Of a DNA stretch of 64,000 nucleotides, positions 28,510-37,124 are shown piece by piece. The position numbers and the translations under genes were made by a program. Position 1 is the first letter of the stretch; the number at the start of each line of letters is the position of its first letter. The stretch comes from Pirellulales bacterium (lineage in GTDB: Bacteria; Planctomycetota; Planctomycetia; Pirellulales; JAEUIK01). The stretch is from NCBI GenBank assembly GCA_019745975.1, contig JAIESQ010000038.1:1-64000 (forward strand), given 5' to 3'. The notes beneath the pieces were generated by a model. The model was not told where the DNA came from and ran no database searches. It saw only the letters and a list, made by a program, of their open reading frames with translations.

Positions 28510-31500
28510 CTACGTTTCGCGAAACGGCTTCGATGCCTTGTAGAGCTCAATACGGCTATTGGTCGTATCGATCAGCTTAGTCAGGTGGGCGGCGCGACCT
28601 TCCGCGACCTGTTTTTCGGCCTGTGAAGCATATTTGCGCTCGCGCAGGATCTGAATTTCGCTGCGTGCCTTGTCGACAACGCTGTACGACGTTTCGATCG
28701 CCTTGTCGAACTGGCCGGCCTCGGCATAGGCGGCGGCCAAAGTATCGAGAAAATCGGGTTCGAGCTGGTGAGCCTTCGCAGCGGCGGCGGCAGCTTTGGT
28801 AGCCCAGTCGACGGCTTCGGCGCCATTGCGGAGGCTGTCGTCCGAATTGGTAGACAATAGCCACGCCAGGTTGTTGGCCCAGGTTTGAGCCTTGCTGCCG
28901 GGTGTCACGTCGGGTTGTAGTTTCAGGGCCTGGCGGAATTCGTCGGCCGCCTCGCTGTTTTGCTTGAGCATCAAGAGCGATTGCGCCAGGTTTGCGTGAT
29001 AGGGTGCGCTATTGGGACGGATCGTTAACAGCATGCGCAGCTCAGGCACGGCGTCGGCGTGTTTGTTTTGCCTTAACAGAACTTCGCTGAGCACGAAGCG
29101 GGCCTTTTCGTTCGCGGGCTGCAGTTGGGTCAACCGGCGCAGCACGGCAACCGCTTCGTCGTTCTGATTCTGGTCCAAATGCAACCGCACGAGGACATCC
29201 AGCGCTTCCACATCGTTGGGGTGGATTTTGAGCAGGTCGTGCAGCACAGCAATTGCTTCGCGCTTACCTTTGTTCTGGATGTGAATGGCTGCGATCCCGC
29301 GGTAGGCCTCGGGATGCCCCTTCGACCCGCGCAGCTTGATCGCTTCCTGGTACGAGTTGAGGGCCGACTTCAGATCGCCCATGATGCGATATTGCGTCCC
29401 CAGGGCAACGAAGTAGTCCGCCGTGTCGACGTCCAGGCCGACGACTTTGCCGAGCTGACGGAACCAGGTCTCTTCGCGGGCGGCCTGCAGTTGCGCGGCG
29501 GCGCTATCAGCAGCGCTCGGCTGAGCAAAGAGATGCTGCGGAGCGTCGAACTCGAGCCAGAGGTTCAGGTCGGTGTTGAGCTGCTCCGGCTCGTGATCGG
29601 CAATCGCCTTGGCGAGAGCAGCCTCGTCGATCCGTTGCAAGCGCGAGAGGATAGCGCTGCGATCGGAAGTGCCGAACCAACCGGCCAGGTCCTCTTGCTG
29701 CATGAGCCGGTGTAGTTCATCCGGCGTAATCTTATGCAGCCGATCCAGTAATGCGCCGAGCTTGCTGACTTGAAAGAAGCGTAATAGTTTTTCGAAGCGA
29801 GTTAGCCGCACGAGGGTCTGCTCGTCGAGAGTGTAGTGTCGCACCAGCAACACGGCCGGGTCGGTCGTGCCAAACCACTTCTGCAAATCAGCCTCCATCT
29901 CGGGAATGGAGCGGATCAATTCGTGCAGCTTGACCAATGCCGCCTTATCGGGAACCAGCGGTCGCTTCGAGGCCAGGAGAATCGTATCGGCTCCATTGGC
30001 GACCGACACCATTCCGCAATGCGGGAACTCCGTCCGTAGGGTGCGGACGATCGTCAAATAGTCGGAAAGGGTGAAATTGTAAGTTTGAATCCACTGCGCC
30101 AGGACGCCATCGTCGGCCAGGTGCTCTTTAGCGGTGCGAAAAAACTCCTTGGTGAACAGATTGCCGACGCCCGCCAGCCAAGGATTCGAGGGCTCCGAGA
30201 TAATGAGGTCGAACTTCTGATCGCTCCCCTGCAGGGTCGTGCGGCCATCGCCAAAAATGACGTTAAATCGCGCCTGCTTATTGATCTCTGCTGCGGTCGG
30301 GCGCTGATCGGCCGGTAGTTCCGCGGCCTTTTTTAACAGTTCCGAGCGACGTTTTTCATAGGGGCGATGATTGATATGCGCGAAGTTGGGCGCGGCCTCG
30401 AGTGCAAACGGCTCGATCTCGCAACAGGTCACATTGGTCTCGGGAAACAGCAGGCAGACACCCGAGGTCGTGCCCGATCCAAATCCGATCACTAACACGT
30501 TCTTGGCGTCGGGTTTGAAGAAGAAGGGGAAGTACCCGAGGCCCGCTTGCGTCACCATGTCGAGGCCGTCGCTGGCGTCCACCTTGCCGTTGACGCGCAG
30601 GCTAAGCGACGGTGTCGGCGTGTTTCGGGTCTTGCACACTAACACGTTGCTCGAGGCGCCTTCCTTGAAGAACACCACGTCGTAGTTCGGGTTGTCCTTC
30701 TGAAAGACCTGCTCGCCATACATGTACATGCCGAGGTTCGTTTGCAACGGATTGTGGGGGTTCGAGGCGATGAACCAGGCGATGCCAGCCGCGGCGGCGG
30801 CGCCGACCGTCCCGGCTGCTAGCCCCCAGACGCTCTGCCAGGCAACCATGCAGAAAATCACGACGGCATAGCAAACCGTGGCCAAGCCGATCGCACCTGC
30901 GGTTCCGATCGACGGAAACAACAACACGGCGGTCAGCGCCGCGCCGGCGATCGAGCCGAACGTGTTCCAAGCGTAGATATCCCCCACCGTGCGACCGACG
31001 GCCGCCGCGCTTTGCCTCGTCAAATGAACCAGCAGCGGGAACAGGATTCCCATGCAGATCGCAGGGATAAACTGCACGGCCATCGCAGCGCGAACGCACA
31101 CCCAGGCGTTGCCAAGCAGTGTCAAACGGTCGGGCCGGGCGCTGCCAGCCCCTTGGCTCAAGGCCGGCAACATCTGATAGCCAATCAGGTTCCAAACGAC
31201 GAGCAGGCCGACCACGGCCAACGGCACCCACGGATACGACGCGATCCAGCGCAAGCCGAGATGATAGATCAGGCTACCCAGGGCGATGCCAACGAGCACG
31301 ACGAACAGCGTGGAAGTGTACGCGTACGTCGAGCCTCCCAGGACCAGCGCCAATTGTCGGCTCCAAGTCATCTCCAGCATCAGCGATGCCAGGCCCGAGA
31401 GCGTGGCGGCAATGAACACACCGAACAGCGACACGCTTCCGATTACGCCGCGCGGCGCGGCTGTGGGCTGCGGAGTCTCCTCGACACGCTCGGACTTCCG

Positions 31501-32160
31501 TGCCACGCGCGGTTGCATGCTGGCGCGGCTAATGAGGATCGACGCCAGCCCGATGCCAATATTGAGTGTGGCCGCGGCGTTGTTCGTCCCAAGCAACCCC
31601 CACTCGGGCAAGAGCAAGAAGCCCGCCAGAATGCAGCCGGTCGCGGCGCCAAAGGTGTTGATCGCGTACAGCCAACCTGTCGCCTGATCGAGTGAGCCCT
31701 CGCGCGAGGTTAGTTGGCGGATCAACAGCGGAAGCGTGCCACCCATCAGGACGCATGGCGGTCCGGTCACTAAGAGCGTCAGGCAGAGCTGCGTCAGGTA
31801 TCGCAGCAAAGGTTGCTCGGGAATGCTGGCGTAGATGCTGATCGAGGCCTCGACCAAGGCCTGGATTTCCAACGGGATAACGATTGCCAGTGCGCCAATG
31901 GCGATTTCACAAGCACCGTACCAGAACAGCGGCCGCTGAATGCGGTCGGCGATCCGCCCGAACAGATAGGCACCCAGCCCCAAGCCGAACAGAAACGAGC
32001 CGCTCACCGCGGCAAATGCCAGGCTGGAGCTTCCCCAGACATGAGCAAACCGCTTGAACCAGATGACCTGGTAGGCTAGGCCGGTTCCGCCCGACAGAAA
32101 GAAGACGATCGTGGCCACCCAGAACAGTCGCCAATAGGTCTTCGAAGACGCTTGCTGCAT
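28510..32160 (-). CDS. Fused MFS-like / spermidine synthase-like / TPR protein
   Basis: A 1216-residue protein. About the first 500 residues are a polytopic MFS-like membrane region; then a spermidine-synthase-type Rossmann domain with V-L-V-I-G-F-G-S-G-T-T (SAM/dcSAM loop) and C-E-I-E, and I-S-E-P-S-N-P-W-L-A-G, then a TPR region over the last ~300 residues. Fusions of this kind are known in bacteria, and the aminopropyl-transfer Asp motif is altered here, so polyamine synthesis is not proven. ATG 32160 has GGGAAG upstream; an ATG 17 codons earlier (32211) is possible. Confidence 0.85.
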   Translation of the reverse strand: MQQASSKTYWRLFWVATIVFFLSGGTGLAYQVIWFKRFAHVWGSSSLAFAAVSGSFLFGLGLGAYLFGRIADRIQRPLFWYGACEIAIGALAIVIPLEIQALVEASISIYASIPEQPLLRYLTQLCLTLLVTGPPCVLMGGTLPLLIRQLTSREGSLDQATGWLYAINTFGAATGCILAGFLLLPEWGLLGTNNAAATLNIGIGLASILISRASMQPRVARKSERVEETPQPTAAPRGVIGSVSLFGVFIAATLSGLASLMLEMTWSRQLALVLGGSTYAYTSTLFVVLVGIALGSLIYHLGLRWIASYPWVPLAVVGLLVVWNLIGYQMLPALSQGAGSARPDRLTLLGNAWVCVRAAMAVQFIPAICMGILFPLLVHLTRQSAAAVGRTVGDIYAWNTFGSIAGAALTAVLLFPSIGTAGAIGLATVCYAVVIFCMVAWQSVWGLAAGTVGAAAAAGIAWFIASNPHNPLQTNLGMYMYGEQVFQKDNPNYDVVFFKEGASSNVLVCKTRNTPTPSLSLRVNGKVDASDGLDMVTQAGLGYFPFFFKPDAKNVLVIGFGSGTTSGVCLLFPETNVTCCEIEPFALEAAPNFAHINHRPYEKRRSELLKKAAELPADQRPTAAEINKQARFNVIFGDGRTTLQGSDQKFDLIISEPSNPWLAGVGNLFTKEFFRTAKEHLADDGVLAQWIQTYNFTLSDYLTIVRTLRTEFPHCGMVSVANGADTILLASKRPLVPDKAALVKLHELIRSIPEMEADLQKWFGTTDPAVLLVRHYTLDEQTLVRLTRFEKLLRFFQVSKLGALLDRLHKITPDELHRLMQQEDLAGWFGTSDRSAILSRLQRIDEAALAKAIADHEPEQLNTDLNLWLEFDAPQHLFAQPSAADSAAAQLQAAREETWFRQLGKVVGLDVDTADYFVALGTQYRIMGDLKSALNSYQEAIKLRGSKGHPEAYRGIAAIHIQNKGKREAIAVLHDLLKIHPNDVEALDVLVRLHLDQNQNDEAVAVLRRLTQLQPANEKARFVLSEVLLRQNKHADAVPELRMLLTIRPNSAPYHANLAQSLLMLKQNSEAADEFRQALKLQPDVTPGSKAQTWANNLAWLLSTNSDDSLRNGAEAVDWATKAAAAAAKAHQLEPDFLDTLAAAYAEAGQFDKAIETSYSVVDKARSEIQILRERKYASQAEKQVAEGRAAHLTKLIDTTNSRIELYKASKPFRET

Positions 32161-32361
32161 TGTCGAGAGCTTCCCAAATGGCAAGAACCCGTCGGTCGAC
32201 CGGAAGGCCATGGCGCCGAACAGGAGTTACGCAGAAACCGTCCATCGTATTCGCCGCTGAAATGGCTGTCGATAAGGCGGCGCTGCAACCGCGTCGACCG
32301 CTATATCCCCGACTTGGCCGAGATTTCGTCGAGCGAAAGTACCGGCTCGCCCGGACTCGTC

Positions 32362-32607
32362 CTAGGGCTCCGTGGATTCCAGCACTGCCAGGGGCTGGCC
32401 GACTTCCAGCCGGTCGTCTTCGCTCACCAGAGTGTCGACCAACACGCCGGTGACCGGCGACGGGAGATCGACCGTGACGCCGTCGGCCAGCACTTCCAGG
32501 AGCCGATCCCCTTGGGTTACGCGACTGCCGGGCTCAACGAGCCACAGGCTGGCCGTGATGGGCAGCTCGCCCAAGCCGAGGTCTGGTAGTACGAGCTGGT
32601 GACGCAT
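32362..32607 (-). CDS. Lysine-less free-standing lipoyl-like domain
   Basis: An 81-residue protein with the full length and strand pattern of a biotin/lipoyl carrier domain. The hairpin normally carrying the modified lysine (D-K-V/A) is L-A-D-G-V-T-V-D-L-P-S-P-V-T-G, with Gly43 where Lys is expected, and the protein has no lysine anywhere. It therefore cannot be lipoylated or biotinylated by the known reaction. It follows lipA by 64 bases. Possibly a non-carrier scaffold or decoy; function unknown. Confidence 0.75.
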   Translation of the reverse strand: MRHQLVLPDLGLGELPITASLWLVEPGSRVTQGDRLLEVLADGVTVDLPSPVTGVLVDTLVSEDDRLEVGQPLAVLESTEP

Positions 32608-32671
32608 GATGTCAGCCTGGTTGCGAGCGAACGGGGGCACGCTCCGTGCCTTGCAGATTGATCGGCGGCGC

Positions 32672-33628
32672 TTAAAACGTCTCCGCCATTTCGCGGGCGT
32701 GGTAGCTCGAGCGCACGAACGGACCGCTGGCCACTTCCACAAAGCCCAGACGCTTCGCATGCCGACCAAGGTCTGCGAACTCATCTGGCGGGACATAGCG
32801 CACCACTGGTAAGTGCGCGAGCGACGGCTGTAGATACTGCCCGAGCGTCAAGAGCTCGCAGCCCACCGCGCGCAGATCGCACAGGGCATCGAATAACTCA
32901 TCGCGGGTTTCCCCCAGCCCGAGCATTAGTCCGCTCTTCGTCCTAATGGCCGGATTCAGATCTTTGACGGTTGCCAACAGGCCAAGCGTCCAACGGTAGT
33001 CGCTCTTGCGCCCGCGCACCTGGCGATACAACCGTGGCACGGTCTCCATGTTGTGATTGAAGACCTCGGGTGCGGCTTCGATCACGCGCAGGAGGGCATG
33101 CTTGTGGCCGACGAAGTCGGGCGTGAGCACTTCCACGGCCGCGCCGGTTCGCTCGCGCACCGCTAACACCGTACGATAGAAGTGGTCGGCGCCGCCGTCG
33201 GGCAGATCATCGCGCGTCACGGATGTGATCACCACGTGCCGCAGGCCAAGCCGGGCGGCGGCCTCGGCCACGCGGTCGGGCTCGTCGGCCTCCAATGGCA
33301 GCGTCTTCCCCTTGTCGACTGCGCAGAAACCGCAAGGCCGGGTGCAGACGTTGCCCAGGATCATGAACGTCGCGGTGCGCTGCGAGTAGCACTCCATGCG
33401 ATTCGGACACCGGGCGTTGTCGCAGACGGTTTCGAGTCGCAGCTCTTCGAGCAGCCGGGCCGTGAGATGATTGCCATTGCCCTTGGGGACATTGCGTCGC
33501 AGCCAGGATGGCAAGCGCCTCGCACGAACCTCGCTGGCCGGTGAGGTGGAGCGATTGACTGACGAAGCGGGCTCGTTGGCCAGGATCGGTAGCGTCAACA
33601 TGGCATTCACACGAAGCGTTCGCTCCAT
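32672..33628 (-). CDS. lipA: Lipoyl synthase
   Basis: A 318-residue radical SAM enzyme that inserts two sulfurs into octanoyl groups. The auxiliary cluster motif C-x4-C-x5-C (CDNARCPNRMEC) and the radical SAM CxxxCxxC (CTRPCGFC) are intact, as is the C-terminal R-S-S-Y serine ligand motif. It therefore looks fully functional. Its ATG at 33628 overlaps the lipB stop in TGATG, which implies translational coupling. Met10 (33601) is a less likely start. Confidence 0.95.
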   Translation of the reverse strand: MERTLRVNAMLTLPILANEPASSVNRSTSPASEVRARRLPSWLRRNVPKGNGNHLTARLLEELRLETVCDNARCPNRMECYSQRTATFMILGNVCTRPCGFCAVDKGKTLPLEADEPDRVAEAAARLGLRHVVITSVTRDDLPDGGADHFYRTVLAVRERTGAAVEVLTPDFVGHKHALLRVIEAAPEVFNHNMETVPRLYRQVRGRKSDYRWTLGLLATVKDLNPAIRTKSGLMLGLGETRDELFDALCDLRAVGCELLTLGQYLQPSLAHLPVVRYVPPDEFADLGRHAKRLGFVEVASGPFVRSSYHAREMAETF

Positions 33629-34389
33629 CAGCCAACGCGACGACGCGGAGGCGAAGTCGCGCCCCTGGGTGTGGTACCGGGTGAAAGGTAGGGATGTCCG
33701 CTGTAGAGATGCTGACGCTCCACCTCAAAGGCGGCGGCCAGATGCCCAATCAGTCGCGAGCGCACCAGGGGCATCTTGATGGGTTGTTGACGCTCAACAA
33801 CCAGCGAAGTCAGCGGCGTGTGCTCGGCTGGATCGGAGTCGACCAGTTGCTGGAGGGTCATCGATGGATCGACGTTTAGGAACGAGCCATGGTAAGTGAT
33901 CCAGCCGTTGACAGCGACTCCCATGGCTACGAGCTGTCCCGTGCGCCCCCACAATCCATGCCGGCCAGCGTGAGGTCTGGCCGCGATCCCCAGTTCGTTG
34001 AGCATCGACTGCCAAGCGCCTTGCAAGCGAGCCATGTATTCGCCGACCGACCAGCCGAATGTCTCGAGGGGAACGATCGGGTAAACGGCCAACTGGCCCG
34101 GAGCGTGCACGAGGCAGCCACCGCCGCGATTCACCCAACGGACCGGAATCTGTCGGCTCTCGAGTTCGCGCTCGTCGACGCGAAGGTGGGCCCGCGATCC
34201 TTGCCGACCGACGGTTACCGTTGTCGGGTGTTCGCACAGCAGCAAGCGAATCTGGCGATCGTTTCCGCCGCCGGCATCGAACACCAAGCGCCTCGCCAGG
34301 CCCAAGGCGCGCTCGAAATCAATCAAGCCCAGCAAATAGGCCTCGAGCGAGGGGCTTTCGTGAATGGGTCGCGAGGCGGAATAGGGCAT
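33628..34389 (-). CDS. lipB: LipB-like octanoyltransferase with altered active site
   Basis: A 253-residue protein with the LipB/LplA fold: W-V-N-R-G-G-G-C-L-V-H-A-P-G-Q (normally R-G-G-Q-V-T-Y-H-G-P-G-Q), then Y-H-G-S-F-L-N-V. In the LipB alignment the catalytic Lys is Gln152 and the catalytic Cys of the P-C-G motif is Ala188. A Cys exists at 92 in the R-G-G-G-C loop close to the active site and might replace it. It normally transfers octanoyl from ACP to lipoyl domains. ATG 34389 is used; a TTG 18 codons earlier is possible. Coupled to lipA. Confidence 0.8.
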   Translation of the reverse strand: MPYSASRPIHESPSLEAYLLGLIDFERALGLARRLVFDAGGGNDRQIRLLLCEHPTTVTVGRQGSRAHLRVDERELESRQIPVRWVNRGGGCLVHAPGQLAVYPIVPLETFGWSVGEYMARLQGAWQSMLNELGIAARPHAGRHGLWGRTGQLVAMGVAVNGWITYHGSFLNVDPSMTLQQLVDSDPAEHTPLTSLVVERQQPIKMPLVRSRLIGHLAAAFEVERQHLYSGHPYLSPGTTPRGATSPPRRRVG

Positions 34390-34531
34390 GAGGAATCGCG
34401 GCCCTCCAGCGAGCCGGCGCTTGAATACCGTAGGTACATTCAATCATCGTGTTATAGTTTATCAGACGGTGGCACAGGAGCCCAGTGCGCTGTCGACGTC
34501 CAAGCTAGTTCTCGATCAGTAGGGTTATCCA

Positions 34532-35023
34532 TTGGCCAAGCCAGCCAAGCCCAAGAATGTCGATCGCGAGCACGACAACGAGAGGTTGATCGCGCAGAAT
34601 CGCCGTGCGCGTCACGAGTACGAAGTGCTTGAGACGCTGGAGTGCGGAATCGTGCTGGTTGGCAGCGAAGTCAAGAGCTTGCGCAGCGGACGCATGTCGA
34701 TCGAAGAGGCCTACGGCCGTGTCAAAGATGGCGAGGTCTGGCTCATCGGCAGCGACATCCCCGAGTACAAACAGGCCAACCAGTTCAATCACCAGCCCAA
34801 GCGCCCGCGTAAGCTGCTGTTGCACCGCCGCGAGATCAAGCGGTTTGCCAACCGCGCTTACGAAAAAGGGCTCACGCTCGTGCCGCTTAAGATGTACTTC
34901 AAGGAGGGGCGTGCGAAGGTCCTGCTGGGCATTTGCAAGGGACGGAAGACTTTTGACAAGCGCGAAGCGATGAAAAAGGTCGACGTCAAGCGAGACATTG
35001 ACCGGGCAATGCGGCGATCGTGA
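34532..35023 (+). CDS. smpB: SsrA-binding protein SmpB
   Basis: A 163-residue protein with the SmpB oligonucleotide-binding fold: N-R-R-A-R-H-E-Y near residue 24, G-I-V-L-V-G-S-E-V-K-S-L and an A-Y-x-K-G-L-T-L-V-P-L strand, then the basic C-terminal tail used in trans-translation. It delivers tmRNA to stalled ribosomes. The start is TTG 34532, with AGGG eight bases upstream; no ATG fits the conserved N-terminus. It is divergent from lipB, and 38 bases before the DUF2238 gene. I saw no tmRNA gene in the window. Confidence 0.95.
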   Translation: MAKPAKPKNVDREHDNERLIAQNRRARHEYEVLETLECGIVLVGSEVKSLRSGRMSIEEAYGRVKDGEVWLIGSDIPEYKQANQFNHQPKRPRKLLLHRREIKRFANRAYEKGLTLVPLKMYFKEGRAKVLLGICKGRKTFDKREAMKKVDVKRDIDRAMRRS

Positions 35024-35061
35024 TATCGACGCGGCTTGCACAGATTTGAGGGTTCCTACTG

Positions 35062-35733
35062 ATGAACGAACCGCGGCGCTGGTCGCCCGGCATCGGCGTG
35101 ATTCTGGTGTTCACGGCCATTTACATGGCTGCCGCGATTGTCGGCGCCGTCAGCACCGGCAATTCGGAGTTTGTTTTCTACATCGGCGTCATGCTGGTGT
35201 TGATCGCGCTGGTTGGCGTCATTCATTGGCAAGTGGGCTTGAGCACACCCGTGCTCGCCGCCTTGAGTGTGTGGGGGCTCTTGCACATGGCCGGCGGCTT
35301 GGTCCCCGTGCCCGAAAGCTGGCCAATCGATGGTAAGATCCGAGTACTTTATAGTTGGTGGATCGTTCCCGGGCGGTTGAAATACGACCAATTGGTTCAT
35401 GCGTATGGATTCGGTGTGACCACATGTGTTGCCTGGGAGGCCCTGCGCTTTAGCATCGCGTGGCGCGTGGGCAAGCGTCCGCCGGAAGTGGCCCCGACCG
35501 CGCCATGGCTACTGCTCTGCGGCGTGGCGGGGATGGGCTTTGGCGCCCTCAACGAAGTCGTGGAATTCGCCGCGACGCTTTTGATGGCAGAAACCAACGT
35601 CGGCGGATATGAGAACACCGGTTGGGACCTGGTCTCAAATGGACTGGGTTGCGCGCTGGCCGCTATCGGGCTGTGGATCAACAGCCGGCGACGCGCGAGC
35701 GCCAACGGATCGCCGGCTGGCAAGCGCTCATGA
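35062..35733 (+). CDS. DUF2238 (YjdF-like) membrane protein
   Basis: A 223-residue polytopic protein with about six helices. It has a W-I-V-P-G-R-L-K-Y-D-Q-L-V-H-A-Y-G stretch and L-N-E-V-V-E-F, the conserved charged residues of DUF2238/YjdF inner membrane proteins. The activity of this family is not known. It follows smpB by 38 bases and its stop overlaps the convergent TAXI-type gene by six bases. Confidence 0.85.
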   Translation: MNEPRRWSPGIGVILVFTAIYMAAAIVGAVSTGNSEFVFYIGVMLVLIALVGVIHWQVGLSTPVLAALSVWGLLHMAGGLVPVPESWPIDGKIRVLYSWWIVPGRLKYDQLVHAYGFGVTTCVAWEALRFSIAWRVGKRPPEVAPTAPWLLLCGVAGMGFGALNEVVEFAATLLMAETNVGGYENTGWDLVSNGLGCALAAIGLWINSRRRASANGSPAGKRS

Positions 35734-37104
35734 CAAGGCCGATTCAACCGGCTTCGCCGCGTCCACGCGGTTCACGGGCTCGGTAGTTTCGGCTTTGCCG
35801 CTGAGCGCGTCGATCAGGGCGTGCACGTCGCGGGTATGCGTCAAGAATCCGACCAATTGCTCGCCGCCGTGCAAGTGCCCCTCGGCGAAGCTCTCTAGCG
35901 CGGTACTCTTGACGGCCGAGAGCCGCTGGCGGAGTTGCCGGCGCTGCGTGTCGGTCAGGGCGCCCTGGGATTCCAACGCCAGGGCTTCCTGTTCGATTTC
36001 GGTTACCTGATCGAAGTACATTTCAAAGCCAAGCAGGCGACGTCCGCGCCACCAGCGCCATAGCAGGAACGCCGCCAAAGCCCCCGATGCCAGAAAGCTG
36101 CGCAGGTTTTCCAGCCCGTCAATAACCTCAATGGTCAGGACGGGATCCTTGCGTCGCAAATAGGTCTGCGTGCCATTGTGCAAGGGAAAGTCGTGGCGCG
36201 GGTCGATCTGAGAGGTATTGAGCGCCGCCAGGTTCGCGCGCCGTGAAAAATCGCTCTCGAAGAGCGAGGCCAACAAGGCATAGATTGCCGCATCGGATAC
36301 GTCGCGATGGGCGACGATGAGCGTCGAAGTCGACACGGTGGGAAGCGACTCAGGTGGGACAGGGGGGTCGAAACCGTACGTGAAGGCAGGAATTACCGCG
36401 GGATGCAATCGCCCTTCGCGGAGCGCCATGGCCTCGCCGAACGGCAGCGGGAACATCTGAAAGCCGCGCTGCTGCGCGAACCCGACGCGCGATGTTGCCG
36501 GTAGCGGCGATACGACGAAAATGCCGTCAGGCAACTGCTCGACTGGCATGCTGATTAGGTCTTCGCTCGAGAAGAATGTCGCTTCGTAATCTTTGCCCAG
36601 CGTGAGCCCCATGAAGTTCAGCACGCGCTCGGAGACGATTCGCGTACCGCTTTGGACCGTGCCGAGGTTGAGTTTCTTGCCGCGCAGGGCCGCCGCGCCG
36701 CCATCGGTCGGAACGGAATCGCGCACGAACAAATGTAATGGTTCACGCAAGACCGCGGCCACTTCGCGCAGGTTGGGATTGCGGTACGTTGTCAGCCCGG
36801 CGACCATCGCCACGTCGAGCTTTCCGTTAGCGACGAGTTCGAGCGCCTCGTTTCCGCCCATGCTCGGCACGATCTCCAGCTCGAGCGAGAAATGCCTGGC
36901 TTCATCGCGAAGGATTTCGGCGAGCTCTTGGCGATGACCGAGCCGATCGCCGGCGGTCATGCGCAGGTAGTACTGCTTTCGCCGATTGCCATGCCAGAGC
37001 AGCGCGACCGACGCCGCGATCGCCACCAACGTGACGATTAAGAGCAGTCGATTGCTGCGAATCCGGCCGGCGAAGGCCGCGCGGGCCTTGTCTTGGCGCC
37101 ACAT
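35728..37104 (-). CDS. TAXI-type TRAP solute-binding protein
   Basis: A 458-residue protein: an N-terminal membrane helix (about 20-38), a TAXI-family binding domain (V-P-S-M-G-G-N-E-A-L-E-L-V and the S-G-T-R-I-V segment), then a second helix near residues 345-362 and a charged, coiled-coil-like C-terminal region of about 95 residues. TAXI proteins bind small carboxylates for TRAP transporters. No TRAP membrane subunit is encoded nearby and the protein has a second membrane helix, so it may be a sensor or orphan receptor rather than a transport component. Confidence 0.8.
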   Translation of the reverse strand: MWRQDKARAAFAGRIRSNRLLLIVTLVAIAASVALLWHGNRRKQYYLRMTAGDRLGHRQELAEILRDEARHFSLELEIVPSMGGNEALELVANGKLDVAMVAGLTTYRNPNLREVAAVLREPLHLFVRDSVPTDGGAAALRGKKLNLGTVQSGTRIVSERVLNFMGLTLGKDYEATFFSSEDLISMPVEQLPDGIFVVSPLPATSRVGFAQQRGFQMFPLPFGEAMALREGRLHPAVIPAFTYGFDPPVPPESLPTVSTSTLIVAHRDVSDAAIYALLASLFESDFSRRANLAALNTSQIDPRHDFPLHNGTQTYLRRKDPVLTIEVIDGLENLRSFLASGALAAFLLWRWWRGRRLLGFEMYFDQVTEIEQEALALESQGALTDTQRRQLRQRLSAVKSTALESFAEGHLHGGEQLVGFLTHTRDVHALIDALSGKAETTEPVNRVDAAKPVESALS

Positions 37105-37124
37105 GAGTGTGTCCTTCGAAGGAA

